A stretch of DNA of 64,000 nucleotides from an uncultured Thiodictyon sp. (GCA_903837595.1 CAILVI010000556.1:1-64000); one strand, 5' to 3'. Shown: positions 35,906 through 44,746, counted from the first letter of the stretch. Translations and numbers: made by a program. The notes: generated from the sequence alone by a model not told the origin.

Positions 35906-36309
35906 CAAGCCGCCGCCGGTTGTCCGAGTAATCCCTTGCCGCTGCGAATGCTGAGCAGCGCATAGGCACGGGCCTTGCTCAGGGTTAGCTCGCCGTAACG
36001 TTCGCGCAGCAGCGCAAGTTCGGCCTGCTCCCCGGCGGTCAGGTTGGCGCAGCGTTGACCGAGATCGGAGAGACGCCGTTGCTCAGTTTCCGATAGGGTG
36101 CTTTGAGCGATGTTAAGCAGCGGTCCGTCGCCCAGCCAAGTCATTTCCAGAAGGCGGGTCTGAAGCTCGGGCGGTATGTCATCCAATGCCGGCAAGGCGG
36201 CCTCCAGGACCGCGGCGATGACCTGTTCCAGGGGGCGCTGCATGAGTCGCGCGGCTTGGTCGGCCTGCCGTACCAGGGAATCCGGCAAATCCAGTGTAAT
36301 GGCTGTCAT
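35905..36309 (-). CDS. Ribbon-helix-helix-like protein paired with HNH nuclease
   Basis: 134 residues. The N-terminus (TAITLDLPDSLVRQADQAA) has the strand-helix pattern of RHH DNA-binding proteins, followed by a helical region (LSDLGQRCANLTAGEQAEL). Translational overlap with the HNH gene suggests the two act together. No enzymatic motif was seen. Confidence 0.65.
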   Translation of the reverse strand: MTAITLDLPDSLVRQADQAARLMQRPLEQVIAAVLEAALPALDDIPPELQTRLLEMTWLGDGPLLNIAQSTLSETEQRRLSDLGQRCANLTAGEQAELALLRERYGELTLSKARAYALLSIRSGKGLLGQPAAA

Positions 36310-36400
36310 CGGGGGACCCTTTGCGTGGTGGAGTCAAACTTCGCGGTCGCGATCATCGGCGTTGTCTCTCCCAAGGAATTGAGGCTAGCCCCTTATGCCG

Positions 36401-36814
36401 CTATTCAAAGGCGACTACCAGCCGCTTACCCAGCGCAGCGGCGACGCGCTCAAGTTGTTTCAGCGTGAGGTAGTCATGCGGATTCTCCAGATGCTTGGCC
36501 GCGGGCCAGGCGATGTCCGGGGTGCGGGTCGGTTCGGCGAAGGCGCACTCTGCGCGTGCCCGGCGCACCAGCAGGGCGGCTTGAATGTTGGCGCTGGGCG
36601 CAATCAACGTCGCATCGGGGGCGAACGACGGCGCGGGGATGGGGTGCCCTTCCTCCATCCGTGCCTCCAGGATCAAGGTCAGCACTTCGGCGGCGTTGAA
36701 TAAGGCCTCCTCCAGGGTATCCCCCTCGGTGAAGGCCTCGGCGAAGTCGATGAACTGGACCACAAAGCCGCCGTCGGGCTCCGGGGTCAGGGTGGCGGGG
36801 TAGCGGCTATCCAT
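36401..36814 (-). CDS. HicB-family antitoxin, orphan
   Basis: 137 residues. HicB core: YPATLTPEPDGGFVVQFID, GDTLEEALFNAAEVLTLIL. The C-terminus (DYLTLKQLERVAAALGKRL) looks like part of a helix-turn-helix. HicA toxins are about 60 residues and normally adjacent; none was found on either side. It may act as a lone regulator or be a remnant. Confidence 0.7.
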   Translation of the reverse strand: MDSRYPATLTPEPDGGFVVQFIDFAEAFTEGDTLEEALFNAAEVLTLILEARMEEGHPIPAPSFAPDATLIAPSANIQAALLVRRARAECAFAEPTRTPDIAWPAAKHLENPHDYLTLKQLERVAAALGKRLVVAFE

Positions 36815-37011
36815 GGGAGTTACCTGAGTTTGATACGGGGAGGCTAGATCAGAAAAGGTAGCGGGTCAAGCGGTCCCCAACAAGGCGCAGCGGTTGGGCG
36901 AGGCGGCGCATGGCCAGCGCGGATGCATCCTATGTGACAGTCACCCGGCGGTGAAGTCCAGGTCGAGCGCCTTGCGCCCGGCGATTGGCCTTGATCGTCG
37001 TTCCGGCTACT

Positions 37012-37245
37012 GGAGGTCGAGGTTTTTCGTGATAGTCAGGGAGGGACCCGGTGGGAGCGGCTTCAGCCGCGACGATGCGACGGACGCTTGCGGGGTCCCG
37101 TCGCGGCTGAAGCCGCTCCCACCGGGACTTTCATCGTCCGGGGTGGCGGGTCTTGCGGCCATTGCTGTTAGCCGGTCCGGCGTGCAGACGGCACTGATTT
37201 CTCGTGGAATGTCGGGAGCCGCCACCGGCTGAAGCCTCGACCTCC
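37012..37245. repeat. Nested inverted repeats, copy C
   Basis: The outer arms GGAGGTCGAGG (from 37012) and ACCGGCTGAAGCCTCGACCTCC (37224-37245) enclose the hairpin GGTGGGAGCGGCTTCAGCCG (37051-37075) with CGGCTGAAGCCGCTCCCACC (ending 37123). The segment 36815-37495 has no gene and is made of this element and the next repeat. Confidence 0.75.
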
Positions 37246-37289
37246 GGTTGTGGAGGGACCACCGCTGGTCGCAACCATGATCAAGGCCC

Positions 37290-37417
37290 GGCGATTGACC
37301 AAACGCCGCTGTTGCGTAAAGTAACGGTGCCCGGCCTTGAGCATTGTTTTTGTCGCGGGCGTCGGGGCGCACAGCGCCCAACACGGGCGTGACACCGCTC
37401 GAGCGGTGTCACGAGAG
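37290..37417. repeat. Composite interspersed repeat, copy 2
   Basis: About 128 bp starting GATTGACCAAACGCCGC and ending GAGCGGTGTCACGAGAG. It matches 38212-38340 throughout with scattered changes; its last 54 bp also match 4321-4374. Confidence 0.75.
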
Positions 37418-37495
37418 AGGATTCCCCCGGTAGGTGCGGCGCTAGCCTCCGCGTCGCTGCCAGGGCCACTGACGGCGCCCGCTCAATCGCATTAT

Positions 37496-37822
37496 CTATT
37501 TTGGCAGTCCCAAGTGAACCAGAATTGCCTCTTCTACCGCCAGCATATCGGTTCTTGCCAATGTCGAAATTTGATTCTTAAGGCGAGTTTTGTCCGCTGC
37601 CATGATCTGATCGGCCATCGCCTTGCTGCTTTTGCCATCGACCGTGACCACGGCTTCACCCGGGTAAAGACGTCCGGTGTTGCTGGTCAGCGGCACCACG
37701 ACAACCCGCCCCAGATGCCGGTTCGCGGCATCGTTGCTCACGATCACCGCCGGGCGCGTCTTGCGGATTTCGGTCCCGACGGAAGGGTCGAATTCGACCC
37801 ACCACACTTCACCGCGCTTCAT
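37496..37822 (-). CDS. MazF/PemK-family endoribonuclease toxin
   Basis: 108 residues, intact family length: KRGEVWWVEFDPSVGTEIRK, TRPAVIVSNDAANRHLGRVV, VVPLTSN, ADQIMAADKTRLKNQI. MazF-type toxins cut mRNA at short sequences. The start at 37822 lies 14 bases inside the end of the antitoxin gene, the usual antitoxin-first coupling. Confidence 0.88.
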   Translation of the reverse strand: MKRGEVWWVEFDPSVGTEIRKTRPAVIVSNDAANRHLGRVVVVPLTSNTGRLYPGEAVVTVDGKSSKAMADQIMAADKTRLKNQISTLARTDMLAVEEAILVHLGLPK

Positions 37823-38039
37823 CGGCCATGTCTCCGGCCAGCGCGTTGCACCACTCCAGCGCCTCGGCCTCACGCGCGGTGTCGGCCGCCATCGCCCGGT
37901 ATCCGTCGTCGAGCACTGTATCCAGCACATGCGGCCTCACCAAGTCTTCGATGAATTGGCTGATGCGCCGCTTGCCGATGGTCCGGTAAAGCCCTTCGTA
38001 TACCGCTTCATCGAGCGTGATCGTCATCCGCTTATGCAT
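37809..38039 (-). CDS. MazE-like ribbon-helix-helix antitoxin
   Basis: 76 residues from the ATG at 38039 (HKRMTITLDEAVYEGLYRTI). An N-terminal RHH DNA-binding region (RRISQFIEDLVRPHV) is followed by an acidic C-terminus that would bind the MazF toxin. It is the only toxin-antitoxin pair in this stretch that looks whole. Probably autoregulates the pair. Confidence 0.8.
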   Translation of the reverse strand: MHKRMTITLDEAVYEGLYRTIGKRRISQFIEDLVRPHVLDTVLDDGYRAMAADTAREAEALEWCNALAGDMADEAR

Positions 38040-38211
38040 CGCAACCTCCACAGTGTGTTATGCGCATCACTCATCATATACCGCGCCCGCCATCGATGCA
38101 CCCCCGCCTGACCGTCGGGGGGTAGTCGGCCGAGTCCTTGGGGGCCTGTCCCAGCCGCCGGGCGGCGGCGTTCGGTTTCGCCACTCTCACGCAAGTCCGC
38201 CCTCTACTGCT

Positions 38212-38340
38212 CGGGGATTGACCAAACACCGCAGTGGCGTACAGTAACGGTGCCGGGCCTTGATCATCGTTCCGGTCGCAGGCCGCGGGGCGCACAGCGC
38301 CCAACACAGGCGTGACACCGCTGGAGCGGTGTCACGAGAG
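38212..38340. repeat. Composite interspersed repeat, copy 3
   Basis: Direct repeat of 37290-37417, ending 41 bases before the kdpD start. It sits where the kdpDE promoter would be expected. The remainder of 38040-38381 holds no gene. Confidence 0.75.
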
Positions 38341-38381
38341 ATCGCCAATGACCGGACCCTGACTCCAAGCGGTTCCAACCG

Positions 38382-41123
38382 ATGAACGACGCCCGCCCCA
38401 ACCCCGATGCCCTGCTGGAACGTGTCCAACGCGAGGAGGACCGCGCGCGGCGCGGGCGCCTCAAGGTCTTTTTCGGCGGCTGCGCCGGGGTCGGTAAGAC
38501 CTATGCGATGCTCGCCGCCGCCCAGGAGCAGCGCGCCAAGGGGGTGGATCTGGTCGTCGGCGTGGCTGAGACCCATGGTCGCGCGGAGACGGCCCAGCTG
38601 TTGGAGGGCCTGACGGTCCTGCCCCCGCGGCCGGTCGCCTACCGCGGCCGCCAGCTAGGGGAATTCGACCTGGACGGGGCACTCGCGCGCCGCCCGGCGC
38701 TGATCCTGATCGACGAATTGGCGCACTCCAATCTGGCCGGCTCCCGCCACCCCAAGCGCTGGCAGGACGTGGAGGAACTGCTGGCCGCCGGGATCGACTG
38801 CTACACCACGCTCAATGTCCAGCACCTGGAGAGCCTGAACGACGTAGTGGGCCAGATCACCGGGGTGCGGGTGCGCGAGACGGTGCCGGATCGCGTCTTC
38901 GACCTGGCGGACGAGGTGACCCTGGTCGACCTGCCGCCGGACGAGCTGTTGCAGCGCCTCCAGGAGGGAAAGGTCTATCTCCCCGATCAGGCGGCGCGGG
39001 CGGCCGACCACTTCTTTCGTAAGGGGAACCTGCTGGCGCTGCGCGAACTGGCACTGCGCCGGACCGCCGACCGGGTCGATGTGCAGATGCGCGACTATCG
39101 CGCCGATCAGTCCATCAGTCAGGTCTGGCAGGCCAAGGAGCGGCTGATGGTCTGTGTCGGCCCCGATCCCGGTGCGGAACGCCTGGTGCGCAGCGCCGCC
39201 CGGCTCGCCGCCGGCCTGCACGCGGACTGGCTGGCGGTCTATGTGGAGACCCCGCGGCTCCAGCGCCTGCCCGCGGCCCAGCGTGAGGGGATACTCAAGA
39301 CCCTGAAACTGGCCCAGGACCTGGGCGCGGAGGGCGTCTCACTCTCCGGGGTCGACCTGGTCCAGACGCTGCTTGCCTATGCGCGCGGGCGCAACGTCTC
39401 CAAACTGGTGGTCGGCCGCTCGGGCCAGCCGCTGCTGCGTCGGCTGCTGCGGCCGAGCCCGGCGGACCGGCTCGTAAGCCAAAAAGATATGGACGTCTAT
39501 ATCGTGGGGGACGAGGACGCGCCGGGTGATCAGGAGCCCCCGCTGGCGGTCCTGGGTTTGGGGCCGTCTGGTCACCGGTTCGAGCCCCGGCGCTACCTGT
39601 GGGCCGTCGCCATCTGCGTTGTGACCACCGGGGCCGCGGCGGCGCTGACGCAGGTCTTCGACCTGGCCAACGTGATCATGCTCTATCTGCTGGGGGTGGT
39701 GCTGGTCGCGATCCGCTGGGGCCGCGGGCCGGGCGTCCTCGCCTCGGTGCTCAGCGTGGTCGCCTTCGATTTCTTCTTCGTCTCCCCACACTTTTCACTG
39801 ACGGTGGCGGACACCCAGTACCTGTTCACCTTCGCGCTCATGTTGGTGGTGGCGCTGACCATCAGCCACCTCACCGCCAGCTTGCGCTTCCAGGCGCGCG
39901 TGTCGGGGCACCGGGAGCGGCGTGCCCAGGCACTGTTCGAGGCGGGACGCGCACTCTCATCGGCGCTGACCGCGGGTCAGATCGTGCAGGATGGGAGCCA
40001 GCGTCTGGCCAGCGTCTTTCAGTCGCGGGTGCTGATCCTGCTGCCGGACAGTCAGGACCGCATCCACCCGCCGCTGGTGGCCGGGGGCAGCGACCCGCTG
40101 GAGGAGGCATTCGCGCGCGAGATCGATCTCGGTATTGCCCAATGGGTCTATGACCACGAAGGGCCCGCCGGACTGGGTACCGACACCCTGCCCGCCAACC
40201 CCCACCTGTATCTGCCCCTGCGGGCGCCGATGCGCACCCGCGGCGTCCTGGCGGTCGCGCCCGCCGATGCCGACGCCATTTTTCAGCCCGAGCAGCGCCG
40301 GCTGCTGGAGACCTTCGCCGCCCAAATCGCCCTGGCCCTGGAGCGTGTCCACTATGTCGAAGTGGCCCAGGACGCGGTGGTCAGCATGGAGGCGGAGCGT
40401 CTGCGCAACTCACTGCTGGCCGCCATCTCGCATGACCTGCGCACGCCCCTGACCGGCCTGATGGGGCTCGCGGACACCCTGGCCGCCGCGCCGGACCCGG
40501 GCACGCGCGACCTGGCCCGGGCCATCCATGAGGAGGCGCTGCGCCTGACCGCCCTGGTCACGAACCTGCTGGACATGGCGCGGCTGCAATCCGGCGGGGT
40601 GACCTTGAAGCGGGAGTGGCTGCCGATCGAGGAGGTGGTGGGCAGTGCCCTGCGCGCCAACGCCGCCTTGCTGGCCGGTATCGAGGTGGCAACCCAGATC
40701 CCGGCGGACCTGCCCTTGGTCTCCTGCGATGCGGTGCTGATGGAGCGGGTCTTGAGCAACCTGCTGGACAATGCGGCCAAGTACAGCCCGCCGGGTGGTG
40801 TGATCCGCGTCGCCGCGACGGTTGCGGGTCCGTGGCTCCGCGTGCAGGTTACGGACGCCGGCCCGGGGTTACCGCCAGGTCAGCAGGAGCGCGTCTTCGA
40901 CAAGTTCACCCGCGGCGAACGCGAGAGTGTGCGGCCCGGCGTCGGGCTCGGGCTCGCGATTTGTCGGGCGATTGTTGAGGTCCATGGCGGGACCATCCGC
41001 GCGGCCAACGGCCCGCACGGGGGCGCCGAGTTCAGCTTCAGCTTGCCGCTGGGCGTTGCGCCGCAGATTGCGGGGGCCGACCTGGAGTCTGAGTACGCGC
41101 TGACAGGCCGGTCTGATGGATGA
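38382..41123 (+). CDS. kdpD: Potassium-responsive sensor histidine kinase KdpD
   Basis: 913-residue inner-membrane sensor that responds to low K+ or turgor and phosphorylates KdpE. Order: KdpD N-terminal domain with Walker A (GGCAGVGKTYAML, about residues 32-44) and VVGVAETHGR; universal-stress-protein-like domain (about 250-370); four membrane helices of the DUF4118 type (about 405-505); GAF-like region (about 530-660); HisKA with His684 in ISHDLRTPLTG; ATPase domain with LLDNAAKYSPPG and GVGLGLAICRAI. It overlaps kdpE by eight bases. The kdp pump genes it should control lie about 14 kb upstream on the same strand. Confidence 0.97.
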   Translation: MNDARPNPDALLERVQREEDRARRGRLKVFFGGCAGVGKTYAMLAAAQEQRAKGVDLVVGVAETHGRAETAQLLEGLTVLPPRPVAYRGRQLGEFDLDGALARRPALILIDELAHSNLAGSRHPKRWQDVEELLAAGIDCYTTLNVQHLESLNDVVGQITGVRVRETVPDRVFDLADEVTLVDLPPDELLQRLQEGKVYLPDQAARAADHFFRKGNLLALRELALRRTADRVDVQMRDYRADQSISQVWQAKERLMVCVGPDPGAERLVRSAARLAAGLHADWLAVYVETPRLQRLPAAQREGILKTLKLAQDLGAEGVSLSGVDLVQTLLAYARGRNVSKLVVGRSGQPLLRRLLRPSPADRLVSQKDMDVYIVGDEDAPGDQEPPLAVLGLGPSGHRFEPRRYLWAVAICVVTTGAAAALTQVFDLANVIMLYLLGVVLVAIRWGRGPGVLASVLSVVAFDFFFVSPHFSLTVADTQYLFTFALMLVVALTISHLTASLRFQARVSGHRERRAQALFEAGRALSSALTAGQIVQDGSQRLASVFQSRVLILLPDSQDRIHPPLVAGGSDPLEEAFAREIDLGIAQWVYDHEGPAGLGTDTLPANPHLYLPLRAPMRTRGVLAVAPADADAIFQPEQRRLLETFAAQIALALERVHYVEVAQDAVVSMEAERLRNSLLAAISHDLRTPLTGLMGLADTLAAAPDPGTRDLARAIHEEALRLTALVTNLLDMARLQSGGVTLKREWLPIEEVVGSALRANAALLAGIEVATQIPADLPLVSCDAVLMERVLSNLLDNAAKYSPPGGVIRVAATVAGPWLRVQVTDAGPGLPPGQQERVFDKFTRGERESVRPGVGLGLAICRAIVEVHGGTIRAANGPHGGAEFSFSLPLGVAPQIAGADLESEYALTGRSDG

Positions 41124-41814
41124 CAGAGCGCGCGTCTGCGTCGTGGTGATCGAGGACGACCCGCAAATCCGGCGTTTTCTGCGCACCGCACTGGGCGCCG
41201 AGGGGATGACGGTGTGCGAGTGCGCCACCGGCCACGCGGGTTTGCTGGAGGTTAGCGCGCGCCAGCCGGACCTGGTGATCCTCGACCTGGGCCTGCCGGA
41301 CCTGGAGGGGATCGAGGTGATTCGGGGGGTGCGGGGGTGGAGTGGGGTACCCATCCTGGTGCTGTCCGCGCGCACCCAGGAGACCGAGAAGGTGGCCGCC
41401 CTGGACGCGGGTGCGGACGACTATCTGACCAAGCCCTTTGGTGTCGCCGAACTCCTGGCCCGGCTGCGTGCCCATCTGCGGCGCCGCGACCTCCCGCGGG
41501 AGGGGGCTGATCCGCAGTGTCGGTTCGGTCAGGTCTGTATCGATTTTGCCGCGCGCATCGTCACCCGCGGCGGCGAGCCGGTCCACCTCACCCCCATCGA
41601 ATACCGACTGCTGACGGTCCTGGCGCGCAACCCCGGCAAGGTGCTGACCCAGCGTGCACTGTTACGCGAGGTCTGGGGGCCGGGTCATAGCCAGGACGGC
41701 CACTACTTGCGGATCTATATGGCCAATCTGCGCCGCAAGTTGGAGCTGGACCCGGCGCGGCCGGCGCACCTGATCACGGAGACCGGGGTCGGTTATCGGC
41801 TGGTGACTGGCTAG
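41116..41814 (+). CDS. kdpE: KDP operon response regulator KdpE
   Basis: 232-residue OmpR-family regulator. Receiver domain with acidic pocket VIEDDPQ, phosphorylated Asp57 in VILDLGLPD, and LTKPFGVAEL. A winged-helix DNA-binding domain follows (HLTPIEYRLLTVLARNPGKV, RRKLELDPARPAHLITETGV, GYRL). Start codon lies within the end of kdpD. It is expected to activate kdpFABC. Confidence 0.97.
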   Translation: MDDRARVCVVVIEDDPQIRRFLRTALGAEGMTVCECATGHAGLLEVSARQPDLVILDLGLPDLEGIEVIRGVRGWSGVPILVLSARTQETEKVAALDAGADDYLTKPFGVAELLARLRAHLRRRDLPREGADPQCRFGQVCIDFAARIVTRGGEPVHLTPIEYRLLTVLARNPGKVLTQRALLREVWGPGHSQDGHYLRIYMANLRRKLELDPARPAHLITETGVGYRLVTG

Positions 41815-41821
41815 GCAGCGA

Positions 41822-42262
41822 TCATTTGATCCAATCGATCAGATTCATCAGCGGGTCTTCGCCGCTCTCCGGCCCGATGACGCGGCCGCGCACGCTCTCG
41901 CCCGCCTTCACCACCGACTCCGGGTTGCCGGTGATCAGCGGGTGCCACCGCGGCAGCGGCCGGCCCTCGGTCAAGCGGCGGTAGGCGCAGGTGGTGGGCA
42001 GCCACTTCGGGGGATCGAGCTCCGCCGTGGTCAGGGTGATACAGTCCAGCACCTGTCGCGCGCGGTTGGGGTAGTCCCGGCAGCGGCAGGTGTCGATGTC
42101 CAGCAGGGTACAGGCCACCCGCGAGTAGATGATCGCCCCGGTGTCCTCCTCCTCGAACTTCTCCAGACAGCACTTGCCGCAGCCGTCGCACAGCGACTCC
42201 CACTGCTCAGTGGTCATCTGCGTCAGCGGGGTGGTTTCCCAGAAGGGGGCGTCTTGGCTCAT
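41822..42262 (-). CDS. UPF0260/YcgN-family cysteine-cluster protein
   Basis: 146 residues from the ATG at 42262 (family N-terminus PFWETTPLTQMTTEQWESLC). Conserved cysteines follow: LCDGCGKCCLEK, CTLLDIDTCRCRDYPNR and TCAYRRLTEGRPLPRWHPL. The family is related to YkgJ-type predicted zinc- or iron-chelating proteins; the role is unknown. Its 3' end is 7 bases from kdpE, tail to tail. Confidence 0.93.
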   Translation of the reverse strand: MSQDAPFWETTPLTQMTTEQWESLCDGCGKCCLEKFEEEDTGAIIYSRVACTLLDIDTCRCRDYPNRARQVLDCITLTTAELDPPKWLPTTCAYRRLTEGRPLPRWHPLITGNPESVVKAGESVRGRVIGPESGEDPLMNLIDWIK

Positions 42263-42353
42263 CGGTGGCGGTCTCGGTGCGGGCTGGCCGCCCATCTTGC
42301 CCGAGTCGCGGCAGGAATTGAACCGCTTGCGGCCCGGTGCGGGCGGCCGGCGC

Positions 42354-43316
42354 TCAATAATATTGCCTGATGTACCCGTAGGCCTTGTCGAACAATTCCT
42401 TGTCGCTGTGGAGCTTGTACTTGAACAGAGCCCCCCGCAGCGCCTTCTTCACCTCGCGCTCGCCGGCGCTGGTCTGTTGCCAGCCGGGGAAGCGCACGAC
42501 GCGCACGATCTGGTCGATGTCGTCCACCACGCGCTCCACGACCACCGGGCCACCCAGGCCGCGGTCCACACCGGGGAAATAGGCCAGGCACCGTTGCATG
42601 GCCCCGGGCAACTGCGCCTTGAGCGCCGCGATATTGCTGACGACGCGCTGGAAGCCGGCCTCGTCGAACATCAGCGCCTTGGCCACGTCGTCGAACACGC
42701 CCAGATAGTCGACGATCAGCCCGTGCGTCTTGGTGCCGCCATACGGGCGGTTGGTGCGGCAGATCGCCTGCAGCAGGGTGTGATCGCGCAGCGGCTTATC
42801 CAGATACTGCGCCTGCAGGATCGGCGCATCGAAGCCGGTCAGCAGCTTGGCCGTGACGATCAGGATCTTGAGCGGGTCCTGCGGATCGCGGAAGCGCTCC
42901 AGCAGCGCCGCCTCCGTGTCGCGGTCACGCCGGTAGGGCTGATAGCGCGCATCCTCCTTGTCCTTGCCCGCCACCGAGATGACGACGGTGCTGGCATCCA
43001 CGCCTAGGTGCTCATCCAGCGCCTCCTTGTAGAGCAGGCAGCACTCCTGGTCGAAGGTCACGACCATCCCCTTGAAGCCGTTGGGTTCCACCGTGCCGCG
43101 GTAATGCTTGGCGATGTCCGCGCAGATGGCCGCGATCCGCTTCGGTGCCTTGACCAGCACGGCCATCCGCGAGGCGGCCTTGCCCAGCGTGTCCCGGTCG
43201 AGATCGGACAGGGTATCGGTGAGTGTGGCGAAGGCCTGATCGAGCGCCTCCTTGGCGATATGCAGATCCAGGCGCCGCGGCTCAAAGTGCAGCGGCAGGG
43301 TGGCGCCGTCGCGCAT
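42354..43316 (-). pseudogene. hsdR: Type I restriction R subunit, C-terminal half only
   Basis: About 320 residues matching the second half of an EcoR124-type HsdR: RDGATLPLHFEPRRLDLHI, GFKGMVVTFDQECCLLYKEA, the helicase motif LTGFDAPILQAQYLDKPL, and QAICRTNRPY. The natural C-terminus (ELFDKAYGYIRQYY) is present. The nuclease and first helicase domains, about 500 residues, are missing. A hairpin repeat (43330-43432) sits exactly at the break. It belongs with the hsdM remnant at 45200-46066. Confidence 0.85.
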
Positions 43317-43329
43317 CGAGGTCTTTCTG

Positions 43330-43432
43330 GCTCCCACGCTCCTGCGTGGGAGCAAGAGCGGGCGCTCTGCGTCCAGCAGTCAGACCGGACGCAGAGCGTC
43401 CGCACGGCATTCCCACGTTGGAGCGTGGGAAT
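43330..43432. repeat. Hairpin-rich repeat truncating the second hsdR
   Basis: Three hairpins in a row: GCTCCCACGC/GCGTGGGAGC (43330-43353), a GGCGCTCTGCGTCC/GGACGCAGAGCGTCC arm pair, and CATTCCCACG/GCGTGGGAATG (43408-43432). This looks like a palindromic mobile element. Confidence 0.75.
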
Positions 43433-43462
43433 GAGAAACGAGAAAATCCCCGTCTTATGCCA

Positions 43463-44083
43463 TCAGGGCGCGCAGTTCACGATCAGCTCATCGCTGAACT
43501 GCCCCACCTCGTCATCGCCGATCACATGAATGGCCGTATAGCGGCGCAATTCCGGCTTGCCGGGTTCCTTCAGCGGGCGCTTGTCGATATAGGGGGAGTG
43601 ACTGCGCCGGGCCAGGAAGACATACTTCTTGGTGGCTTCGTCGAACTCGTAAATGTTGACGCCATCGGTGTGTTGCTTGGGGAACTCGATGATCACCTCC
43701 CCGTCGGTCTGGTCGGTGCCGGTCAGGCTCGGCTTGAGGGCGGTCGGATCGATCACCTTATCGGCGCCGATGATCCCGAGCAGGCCGCCCAGTGCCTCGG
43801 TATAGCCGGGGCTGGCCTTGGCCTGCCGGCTCACGCCGCGGCTGATGTCGATGACCTCGTGGGCGCTGGCCTTTTTCGCCTCGCTCGCGTGGCGCGCCGC
43901 CGCCTGGGCCTGGACGTGGGCTAAGGTGTTGGCGCGCAGCTTGTCGATGCCCGCCTTGAGTGTGGCCAAGGTGGCCTCAGCGATGCCGAGTTCGGCGCAG
44001 TGCGCCAGCGCCTGGTTATAGAGGTTTTCCAGCCAGGGTAGAAGGTCGTTATCGGCGATGGGAACATAATCGGACCTGGGCAT
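43463..44083 (-). CDS. Hypothetical protein with possible Fn3-like C-terminal domain
   Basis: 206 residues from the ATG at 44083 (AGGAG 7 bases upstream). N-terminal half is helical (DNDLLPWLENLYNQALAHC, AAARHASEAKK). The C-terminal half has alternating strands (GVNIYEFDEATKKYVFLARR, YTAIHVIGDDEVGQFSDEL) like a small beta-sandwich. Proteins with this layout are widespread as unnamed genes. It lies between hsdM and hsdR remnants where hsdS would be expected, but it does not resemble HsdS. No function is proposed. Confidence 0.6.
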   Translation of the reverse strand: MPRSDYVPIADNDLLPWLENLYNQALAHCAELGIAEATLATLKAGIDKLRANTLAHVQAQAAARHASEAKKASAHEVIDISRGVSRQAKASPGYTEALGGLLGIIGADKVIDPTALKPSLTGTDQTDGEVIIEFPKQHTDGVNIYEFDEATKKYVFLARRSHSPYIDKRPLKEPGKPELRRYTAIHVIGDDEVGQFSDELIVNCAP

Positions 44084-44312
44084 GGTGGTGCTCCTGTCAT
44101 GTGGATCAGTCACTGCAACCTAAGCCTGCCGACCGGGGTGGCCCCCGTCGGCCGATCGGGGCGCCGGGCTTGGCCGGTTCAACCCCTATCAGTGGCTTAG
44201 CATAGATCCCCTGACGGGATTTTGGAAGACTTGCGCATGCCACTGTCCGGTCCGGGCGGCATCTTCAGCGGCCAGGGCGCGCCGCCTGCCGGCGATTGCT
44301 CCGCGACTTGCC

Positions 44313-44564
44313 GATACCGGCCCCCGGGCTTCCAACTTGAAGCCCTGGTTTGCCCAGTTGGCGCCTCGGTTTCCCCACTTTGAGCCCTGGTTACCCGACT
44401 TAGGCCGATCCTTGGACGGGTTCGGTCCAAGGTCAGGATGCTTGGGCCCAAGATTGGAAGACGTGAGCCCAAGGTCGGGAGAGTCGGGCCAAAGGTTCCG
44501 CGACGCGGGTCAAAGGTGGTATGGCTCGGGCCGAATACCGGGAGGCGTGGGCCCCAGGCGGCAT
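44313..44564. repeat. Degenerate 21-bp tandem repeat, about 12 units
   Basis: Twelve consecutive 21-base units with consensus near GACTTGGGCCCAAGGTTGGGA, for example 44439-44459, 44460-44480 and 44481-44501. Units keep length exactly although the sequence drifts, so it reads as a seven-residue repeat (xGPRxxx) in an open frame starting at ATG 44337. Whether it is translated is unknown. Confidence 0.75.
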
Positions 44565-44601
44565 CGCATATTCCCCCGGCCGATAAAGATCACTCCGCGG
44601 T

Positions 44602-44724
44602 CGTGGCACCGCTCCAGAGACTGGGCAAGTATCCCCGTAGGATGGGTTGAGCGCAGCGAAACCCATCGTTTGCGCTTAGGTCAAGCGTCGATTGCTGGGT
44701 TTCGCTGCGCTCTACCCAGCCTAC
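44602..44724. repeat. Inverted-repeat element related to 15222-15396
   Basis: Begins GTGGCACCGC, CCAGAGACTGGGCAAGTAT, then GTAGGATGGGTTGAGCGCAG (44637) and the inverse GCGCTCTACCCAGCCTAC (ending 44724). It carries one outer arm and both inner arms of the element at 15222. Confidence 0.65.
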
Positions 44725-44746
44725 AGAGAGTGTGCGGATGTCCACT

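Noticed and set aside
43463..44083. hsdS of the second R-M locus
   Set aside because: Position fits, but no target-recognition domain or conserved helical spacer is present.
44313..44564. CRISPR array
   Set aside because: Units are contiguous 21-mers without spacers and are degenerate, unlike CRISPR repeats.
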